Source of the DNA: Brachypterus glaber
Taxonomy: Eukaryota > Arthropoda > Insecta > Coleoptera > Kateretidae
DNA length: 64,000 nt
NCBI GenBank assembly: GCA_958510825.1
Contig: OY294045.1
Location: forward strand, 12,327,916 to 12,391,915
Reading direction: 5' to 3'
The notes beneath the pieces are model-generated. The model was not told where the DNA came from. It worked only from the letters and a program-made list of their open reading frames with translations, and made no database searches. Positions 57,129 through 64,000 of the stretch are shown one piece after another (within the stretch, counting starts at the first letter, position 1; each line of letters begins with the position of its first letter). The translations under genes and the position numbers were made by a program.

Positions 57129-57596
57129 TATGATTTTATAATATTAAATCACTTATAAATATAAGATTATAATCAATAATAGAAATCTCATTAGTTCAGA
57201 TTGGTACGATAATTCAAAATCATCATCTGGTATTGATAGAGAAAAGTAATTTGTGGTTATGGTTTTTTTTTTGTGTATCTGTTGTTAGCCTTAGTTTATC
57301 GAGTGGCTTTGTTTTTTCAATTTGTTATAGTTTCAGAAATAAACTCGTTCGTAATTACATTGTTTATTTAAACCCTTTCTGTCCCAAGATGTTTTCCTTT
57401 AAATTCAAAATTTTACAAAGGTGTAAAAAGTACTAGTTCCCTTTTTCCTGATATAAAGGTTATTTTTTCAAATTACCTTCCTTTATCAGGGACCCTACAC
57501 TGTAAAAACTGCATGTAAAATAATGTAAAAATACATGAATTTACATAGTACGGAATAGTAAATTTACTATTCTGGACTATGCATAATTCATGAATT

Positions 57597-57770
57597 TATG
57601 TAAAATAATGTAAAAGAATGTAAAAGAATGTAAAAGAATGTAAAAGAATGTAAAAGAATGTAAAGTAATGTAAAATAATGTAAAAGAATGTAAAATAATG
57701 TAAAATAATGTAAAAGAATGTAAAATAATGTAAAAGAATGTAAAATAATGTAAAAGAATGTAAAATATAT
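57597..57770. repeat. 10-bp minisatellite
   Basis: About 17 units of TGTAAAAGAA or TGTAAAATAA in strict 10-bp register. The two variants alternate irregularly. Confidence 0.95.
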
Positions 57771-58222
57771 TGATTTACATATTTTTACATGATTTTACAA
57801 TGTCCGGCTATGTTATTTTAAGATGCGCGTGCGCTTTGGACAATAACCAAGAGGCGTCGCATCATGAGACGGACCGTTTAATATTGTTGTTGTTAGAGAG
57901 ATAGCCACGCATGCTGCCAGGTTAAAGTGTTAAAAGTGTAAAAAAAGGTAAATATTATTTATGTACGATATTTAAATGCTTTATTTGTGGTCTAAAATTT
58001 ACGTTCATTATAAATTACGATCTTTATCAACCAATAGATTTTTAAAGAAAGATGTAAGCAGTTTATACTCGTACTAAGGGTGCAAATCGTTTGGTTTATT
58101 AAGCCAAATGAACTTCACTCTACGATATTTCAAAAAAGCTTTGATACAGAGACTTGTAATTGGGAACAAACATTTTCTAAGTAGTAAATATTTTTTTTCA
58201 AATTTCAAGTCCAAACCATTTT

Positions 58223-58380
58223 GGACTATGTAATTTTTAGCGTTCCGGTCTATGCAAAATATTACCATTCTGGACTATGTAATTTTTACCGTTCCGGTCT
58301 ATGCAAAACATTACCATTACGGACTATGTAATTTTTACCATTCCGGTCTATGGCAACATATTACCATTTACGGAATATGT
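58223..58380 (+). repeat. ~50-bp subterminal tandem repeat
   Basis: Three units plus a partial unit: GGACTATGTAATTTTTACCG, TTCCGGTCTATG and CATATTACCATT, with 49 to 51 bp spacing. Inverse copies at 56275-56340 form the other end of the element. Confidence 0.85.
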
Positions 58381-58673
58381 AATTTAATGTAATTTATTTT
58401 TACCGTAGATATTCTGGCAGTTCTGTCAACACAGAGAGTCTTTACTTTTAATTTCGTGCCAGTTGACGTTATTTCTGAAAAAAAAAATGTAAAAACAGGT
58501 TTTATAAAAGTAGCTCATAAGGTAAATTATATCATAAGCAGTAATTAAAATCTACTTGATCCGAAATACTTTTAAATTAACTGAGATTCAAATGTTTTTT
58601 AAGTTCGGTTATATTCGTTTCTCATCGGTCGAGACTGATTGCCAAGTTTTGATGACTACAAAAAAGGTCTTTA

Positions 58674-58902
58674 GGAAACGTTGAAGTATTACGTAACGAA
58701 AATTGTACCAAAATTCATACACTTCATACCCCGGTTCCCGCGTTATTATAGGCTGTAGATATTTTATATTTTAGTTCCCCCCCCTAACACACCCCCTACG
58801 TGGGGGCCAAAATATGAAATCTATATAGCCTTTATTAACGTAACGCGTATAAAGTGTATGAATTTTGGAACAATTTGAGTTACGTAACACTTGAACGTTC
58901 CC
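58674..58902. mobile_element. PIF/Harbinger-like MITE, copy 2, TSD TTA
   Basis: 229-bp near-palindrome from GGAAACGTTGAAGTATTACG to CACTTGAACGTTCCC with centre CCCCCTACGTGGGGG. TTA at 58671-58673 and 58903-58905. Confidence 0.9.
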
Positions 58903-59710
58903 TTACCTCTGAAAAACAGCTTTACCCCCAGCGAAAATTAAAAAAAGGAAAGGAAAGTGAAACAGCGTTACCCAATAATTTTCTGACTATCCAAGCACCT
59001 TTCCAACTAACCAAGAAATTTTCCAACTTACTAAACACACGAACAATTTACCAACTTTTAAAGAATAAACCAAGAATTAATCAACTTTTCAAGAGATGAT
59101 AAGACGGAAGAGGCTCGCCCCGTCCCCCTCATTTGGTACGGCCCTGCCAGTCTGACTAAGCTAATATCTAAATGAAGAAGTTTTTACTCAGCTCTACTCG
59201 TAATTATTATATTAAAAAAAAAAATTCTTGGATATAAATTTGTTTCATGAAAAAATAAGCAACTTTTTTTTTCAAATGCCCGTCTTTCCGTCCTTCCGTA
59301 TTATCACGATTTTTGTAGACACGATAACTCAAGAACGAATAATCCGATCCTATTGAAATTTTTTAGGAAAAGTCAAGTTCTATGAGGGGAAGATACATTT
59401 TGAAAGTAATCCCCCCAAAAACAAAAAAGTTAAGGGGGTTAAACTAAAAAATTGAAAAATGCTGTTTTTCTAAAGAGCTCTTTTTTAAAAAAAATGTAAT
59501 TTTTTATTTCTGAAAAAAAAAAAATGTAAAAACAGGTTTTATAAAAGTAGCTCATAAGGTAAATTATATCATAAGCAGTAATTAAAATCTACTTGATCCA
59601 AAATACTTTTAAATTAACTGAGATTCAAAAGTTTTTTAAGTTCGGTTATATTCGTTTCTCATCGGTCGAGACTGATTGCCAAGTTTTGATGACTACAAAA
59701 AAGGTCTTTA

Positions 59711-59939
59711 GGAAACGTTGACGTATTACGTAACGAAAATTGTACCAAAATTCATACACTTCATACCCCGGTTCCCGCGTTATTATAGGCTGTAGATATT
59801 TTATATTTTAGCTACCCCCCCTAACACACCCCCTACGTGGGGGCCAAAATATGAAATCTATATAGCCTTTATTAACGTAACGCGTATAAAGTGTATGAAT
59901 TTTGGAACAATTTGAGTTACGTAACACTTGAACGTTCCC
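59711..59939. mobile_element. PIF/Harbinger-like MITE, copy 3, in the duplication
   Basis: Same sequence as 58674-58902 with a few changes, including GACGTATTACG for GAAGTATTACG. TTA at 59708-59710 and 59940-59942. It arose by duplication of block A rather than by a separate insertion. Confidence 0.9.
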
Positions 59940-60216
59940 TTACCTCTGAAAAACAGCTTTACCCCCAGCGAAAATTAAAAAAGGGAAAGGAAAGTGAAAC
60001 ACGATTTTTGTAGACACGATAACTCAAGAACGAATAATCCGATCCTATTGAAATTTTTTAGGAAAAGTCAAGTTCTATGAGGGGAAGATACATTTTGAAA
60101 GTAATCCCCCCAAAAACAAAAAAGTTAAGGGGGTTAAACTAAAAAATTGAAAAATGCTGTTTTTCAAAAGAGCTCTTTTTTTTAAAAAATGTAATTTTTT
60201 TTGAAAACATTTATTT

Positions 60217-60408
60217 TTATAAAGAACTTTCACTTTCGGGTTTAGACCGTGTTAATGGATTTCATCAAATCAGTTCAGATTAATCCCTGAAGATGTCTCT
60301 AGTAGTAAGAGACGAAACGTCGGAAAGTGAAAATCCATTAACACGGTCTAAACCCGAAAGTGAAAGTTCTTTATATCTTAATGGCCGTGAAAGCTTAAAA
60401 TCTAAAAC
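60217..60408 (+). mobile_element. solo Penelope-like terminal repeat
   Basis: TATAAAGAACTTTCACTTTC and GGTTTAGACCGTGTTAATGG at the left are inverted on the right, to GGCCGTGAAAGCTTAAAATC. The sequence equals the two ends of the 10930-11488 element joined without the GIY-YIG part. It carries one CTGAAGA...CGAAACGTC stem-loop. Confidence 0.8.
60287..60321 (+). ncRNA. hammerhead-like motif in solo repeat
   Basis: Identical to 11401-11435: CUGAAGAU, six-pair stem II, GAAAC, GUC. Weak stem I and a loop-less stem III, so activity is uncertain. Confidence 0.5.
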
Positions 60409-60922
60409 ATTTTTTTTTTTTAGTTAATTTATAGTTACTGTAGCATGACGACCCCCTGGAGCCTAAGCTTTTGCCGGATTTCCTCTTTAACTTTGAAAGG
60501 AAACCAAAAATTTAGAATTTCCATATCTACATAGTTCTTCTATTTGGGAAGTGCAATATACCATTTACTGTGAATAATATATAATGGAATGCGTAGCATT
60601 ACATATTTTCACGGCTTTTTTAAATATAAGACAGTATGTACCAAGGTGTTCGAAAGGGTTAAACCTGTTTTTCAGATACAATTTGCTAGAACAGGTAGCT
60701 TCACCAATTTATCAAAATGATTTAATATTACAATCTTCCATTTTATAATGCAAAAACTTTCAGGAAGATTTATTACCGGCTTTGTATTTCGATGCTTCTG
60801 TAAAGTATTCTTACATGACTTAAATTACATGAAATATCATGTGAAATTCACTACAGGTAGCACATAATCCTGGATGCATGTTTTTAATTATTTTTGAGAT
60901 ATTATGAAATTATTATACATAG
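60409..60922. other. AT-rich spacer
   Basis: Nothing recognised. Confidence 0.45.
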
Positions 60923-60924
60923 TA

Positions 60925-62249
60925 TACTGCCGTGCTAAGCACAGAAATGGTAACTTCGAGGGTAACTTACTTTTTTGTCAAAAATTAATTATGACTCCAA
61001 GATGATAATAACAATCGATGAATATTTTTATCAAATTAATAAACGGTTTAATTCATTTTTTCATAATAAAATAACTCTATTAAAGCTGCCGTATCTTCTA
61101 TCTATCTATAATTAATGAGATATGTTTATTTTGCCTTAGTAACGGTAAGTTACGGCAAATGTCCTTAGTAATAGTTATGGAAAACAATCGGGACTTTCGT
61201 TGACAATGGACAGCAGTCCAATACGTTAGGCAACATAAATTTAGGTCTTCAATACCAACCCAAAAAGAAAATACCCTAATAATATTATATTTGGATTTTA
61301 TCACAGTGCAACAAAAAATGTGCATTATATACAAAATTATTAAAGAATACATAAAACAGCTTATTAAACACAAAAATAAGTACAAAATATTTACACACAA
61401 CGGGGTATTTATTATCAATGACTGTCAAATTAAGGAGTAGGTCATAAGTTCCCTAGGAAAGTTTAGACCTACTGTACACATAGCTGGGTAAAAATTTAAA
61501 AAAATAGTTTTTTACTTAAAAAAAACAAATATCTTACCTTAATGTAATTTAAAATATAATCTAAAATGTTATTTTAACCTAAAATATGCATAATTTTATT
61601 TTAAAACTAGATTTATTGTAATTTTAAAAGTCTTGGGTATAAAATACCTTGTAAAAAGGTCCCTTTATGACTATAAATAAATACAAATAAATACAACTAC
61701 TTTTATCTCTTTCTGTAGAACTTTTTCTCTTTATCTAATCTAAATAGACGGCACTCCTATAAATTGCTGTATCCAGTGTAATCTCTTATTATTTAAAATA
61801 ATTTATCTTAATTTATTTATCTTAATAAATAAATAATAAATAAATAAATAAAGTATTTTTATAACAAAAGAAGATCAAGGTACGTAAAATGATATAATAT
61901 TCGCTAATAAACCTTTTTTTCTTATTTTTTTCCATGAATTTATAAGATACGTCAAAACTCCTTAGTATTACAAGATAAAAATAATAAATTTTAAAGTGGT
62001 AGGCTATAAAAATTTTTATTTTACCGAGTATTTTACTATTTAATTATCCAACAGTTAACATTTTTATAACATTAACAACTAAAATAAACTTTTATCTTTG
62101 TGATTCAAATCAAATTTTAATTTTTTTTGACTTGGAATATAATTTTTAGTGACTGAGAACATTGAAAATTAAAAACTGCCCTCGAAAACTGTTAATGTCT
62201 CAAAATGGCCAAAATACAAGTTACTACTTCTGTGCTTAGCACGGCAGTA
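60925..62249. mobile_element. 1.3-kb TIR element, TA TSD
   Basis: TACTGCCGTGCTAAGCACAG on the left and the same sequence inverted on the right (CTGTGCTTAGCACGGCAGTA), continuing with GTAACTT for arms of about 33 bp. TA flanks at 60923-60924 and 62250-62251 suggest Tc1/mariner-type insertion. A 106-residue minus-strand frame at 61098-61418 is rich in hydrophobic residues but shows no transposase motif. The rest is AT-rich, so the element is probably non-autonomous. Confidence 0.85.
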
Positions 62250-62251
62250 TA

Positions 62252-63334
62252 AAAGACTAGTTTTATTACTGTCAAAGTTTAAAAAAACGAGCCGATTGCA
62301 TGCGCCAGTATTAACGAGTATTTTATACTATTTGTTCTATTTGACTGGTTTTTACAAAAAGAGACAAAAATGTGTATATGTGGAAATTTTAATTTTCTGT
62401 AAAAACATTTGGCAAAACTGTAATAAATATAGTTCTATAGGTCTATGGCATCAATGATGAAATTAACTCAGATGTATTTTAATAGTTTAATAGCAAAACA
62501 AAATAATTTAGATTGAATACTTTATATCTATTTATAATCTACTTTTTAAATCAAATGTATTAGCACTACTAATACGTTCTTAACCACGAATCTAAAATAC
62601 TATTGAGCATTAAAATTCACCTATTAAGATTGATTGCATACCTATGTTCACTTTAAAAGACTTGGCAAAACATTTTGTCTATATATCCTCGTGCCTTAAA
62701 TAAATAAGTACATGAAGAGGTTCGTTTCAAAATTAAAGGCATATTTTATAAACTAAAACTATTGTTTTACACCCTATTTATTATACTATTCACAGTGCCT
62801 GCGCTAGAATAGTATTGTACGGTACTTTATCATACATCACTTTATATCGTGATATTTTAATTGGGCAATCTACCAATATCACTCTGTAGGATAATTGAAA
62901 AATAGATTGATGTAATATTTAAATAATATTTTTATAATCGATTAAAATTAAAAAAAAAAAACATATGTTTATCTATTTAACTATTAAAGCAACAACAAGT
63001 TTTTATATGAAACTCCTCAAACCAGAACTGAAACCAAATAGATTGAATTTTATTGTTCTATCTGTGCATAAATGTCGTTTTAAAATTCTTTGTAAGTACG
63101 ACAATGCCTACTTCCTACGAATATGGTGGTCATACACAAATTGAAACGTATTTGTGCTACCTATTTATTACAAATTTAGAATGTTAACATTCTATTGAAT
63201 GCTACCTACCAGCAAATAGTTTCAATGCATTTCTATTATACAATGGTAGTTTTGAGTGAGTGAATCATCCTTGGTTAGGGGTTAATCCTAGAATGCCTAC
63301 ACTGTAACACAGGTTGATGTAAATTTGCCATACA
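62252..63334. other. spacer with a Penelope scrap
   Basis: 62870-62920 (CTACCAATATCACTCTGTAG, then AATAGATTGATGTAAT) is a worn 3' end of the 10.8-kb Penelope repeat. 62781-62815 is a short hairpin like that at 56172. Nothing else recognised. Confidence 0.5.
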
Positions 63335-63746
63335 CTAAAGTTTATTTTTTTAAGGTATATATATTTTAAATTTGCCGCTAAATACTCCGATTTACACTGA
63401 AGCTTGTGGCTTGTTTTGAACCAAACTTTATAATTTTTGTTTACTTACTTTGTTTTTATGATGTTTTGATGTAAAAAAAGAGAATTGATAAAGCTGCTGC
63501 TAAAAACACTTTTGTATTTCTGTAGAAACAACATTTGCTTATAAAATCGCTTTTATTCCAATAATATAGAGGAATAAACCATTGTTTTGTTCTCGTTAAT
63601 GGTACATCAACATTTTACGGTTATGTAAATTGGGCCTAGTCATTTCGCTTACGACGCATGCGTATCTTACGTTGCTATGGTAATTTCAAGATTGTTTACT
63701 AGCGGGAAAGTTTAAAATAACTATACCTTAAAAAAATAAACTTTAG
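63335..63746. mobile_element. CTAAAGTT-family DNA element, copy 3
   Basis: CTAAAGTTTATTTTTTTAAG and GGTATA at the left are inverted at the right, to AAACTTTAG. The body matches 20139-20564 closely, including ACGGTTATGTAAATTGGGCC and GCTTACGACGCATGCGTATC. No transposase and no clear target duplication. Confidence 0.85.
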
Positions 63747-63762
63747 GTGAGACGTTTCTGAC

Positions 63763-64000
63763 CAGGGGCGCCAGCAGGATTTTTGATGGGGGGGGCAAGA
63801 CTATTAGGCTTTACAACTTTATCAACAAAAAATTATTGTTAAATTCCCAAAAAGGGTATTTTTTCTTGGGGGAGTTGGGGAGTTTATAAGAAACAGATTG
63901 AGTGGCATCACCAATACAACATTTAGCGCCGCAGATGTATCTTTTTAGAATTTCAAATGCAATCATTAAAAAAAATCTGTTAATTAATATTGTGACATCA
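63763..64000 (+). repeat. dispersed repeat, runs off the window
   Basis: Starts CAGGGGCGCCAGCAGGATTT with a G-run, and matches 30674-30885 in order. The start looks like a hAT-type terminus; the other end lies beyond 64000. Confidence 0.6.

Larger units (their letters stand above)
56258..58406. mobile_element. 2.1-kb element with subterminal repeats
   Basis: ACGGTAAAAATAAATTACAT at 56258 is inverted at the right end (ATTTATTTTTACCGT, to 58406). Both ends carry a GGACTATGTAATTTTTA and CCGGTCTATG motif: one diverged set on the left and about three 50-bp tandem units on the right (58223-58380). Telomere-side words TTTACATTATTTTACAT are also inverted between 56430 and 57520. A Tc1-type MITE and a 10-bp minisatellite lie inside. 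57820-57945 is unusually G/C-rich and non-repetitive, possibly the element's own leader. No transposase recognised. Confidence 0.75.
58471..60175 (+). repeat. large tandem duplication with a 340-bp indel
   Basis: Block A (58471-58964) recurs at 59506-60000, and block B (59306-59480) recurs at 60001-60175, both nearly identical. In the first copy A and B are separated by about 341 bp (58965-59305). In the second they are fused at 60000/60001. One copy has therefore lost or gained that segment. Block A holds a Harbinger-like MITE. Block B holds CACGATAACTCAAGAACGA. Confidence 0.92.

Noticed and set aside
61098..61418. 106-residue minus-strand frame as a transposase or membrane protein
   Set aside because: No DDE, helix-turn-helix or other motif; AT-rich codons give hydrophobic runs by chance.

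Overview
This looks like an intergenic or intronic stretch of an arthropod nuclear genome, most likely an insect. It is AT-rich and packed with transposable elements, and it has microsatellites of (ATT)n, (AT)n, (CAGA)n and (AATAG)n. I found no cellular gene. Every reading frame with recognisable homology belongs to a retroelement or DNA transposon, and most other short open frames are chance runs in AT-rich sequence. The species cannot be fixed from the sequence. The insect reading rests on the mix of elements: Penelope-like, R4/Dong-like with a restriction-like endonuclease, mariner-like, and many palindromic non-autonomous DNA elements.

Layout. 1-4.9 kb: small hairpins, a 1.1-kb element with 150-bp inverted arms, and unassigned AT-rich DNA. 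4.9-7.0 kb: a composite tandem array with an ~85-bp monomer. 7.35-8.66 kb: a 664-bp tandem duplication. 10.2-11.5 kb: Penelope-like terminal repeats in direct and inverted order carrying hammerhead ribozyme folds. A second Penelope copy with a GIY-YIG endonuclease fragment is nested in them, with an 11-bp target duplication. 15-30 kb: many foldback DNA elements, several with readable target duplications, a truncated LINE end with a pentanucleotide tail, and a mariner relic whose left half is an inverted copy of its right end. 31.5-38.4 kb: a cluster built on (TAA)n repeats, holding two tRNA-headed SINEs and two 5'-truncated LINEs with reverse transcriptase, CCHC and restriction-like endonuclease domains. 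41-48 kb and 50-64 kb: more palindromic elements, nested insertions, internally duplicated elements and tandem duplications.

How the parts relate. The most informative cluster is 31.5-38.4 kb. SINE-A and the 3' end of the upstream LINE share an identical 77-bp tail, and the SINEs and LINEs abut (TAA)n tracts or TAA-like junctions. This fits a SINE using the machinery of a LINE that targets TAA microsatellites. The second theme is ribozyme-bearing Penelope-like repeats, present in at least three sequence families and at six or more loci. The third is a set of cut-and-paste elements whose superfamily can be guessed from target duplications: 8 bp for hAT-like, TWA for PIF/Harbinger-like, TA for Tc1/mariner-like.
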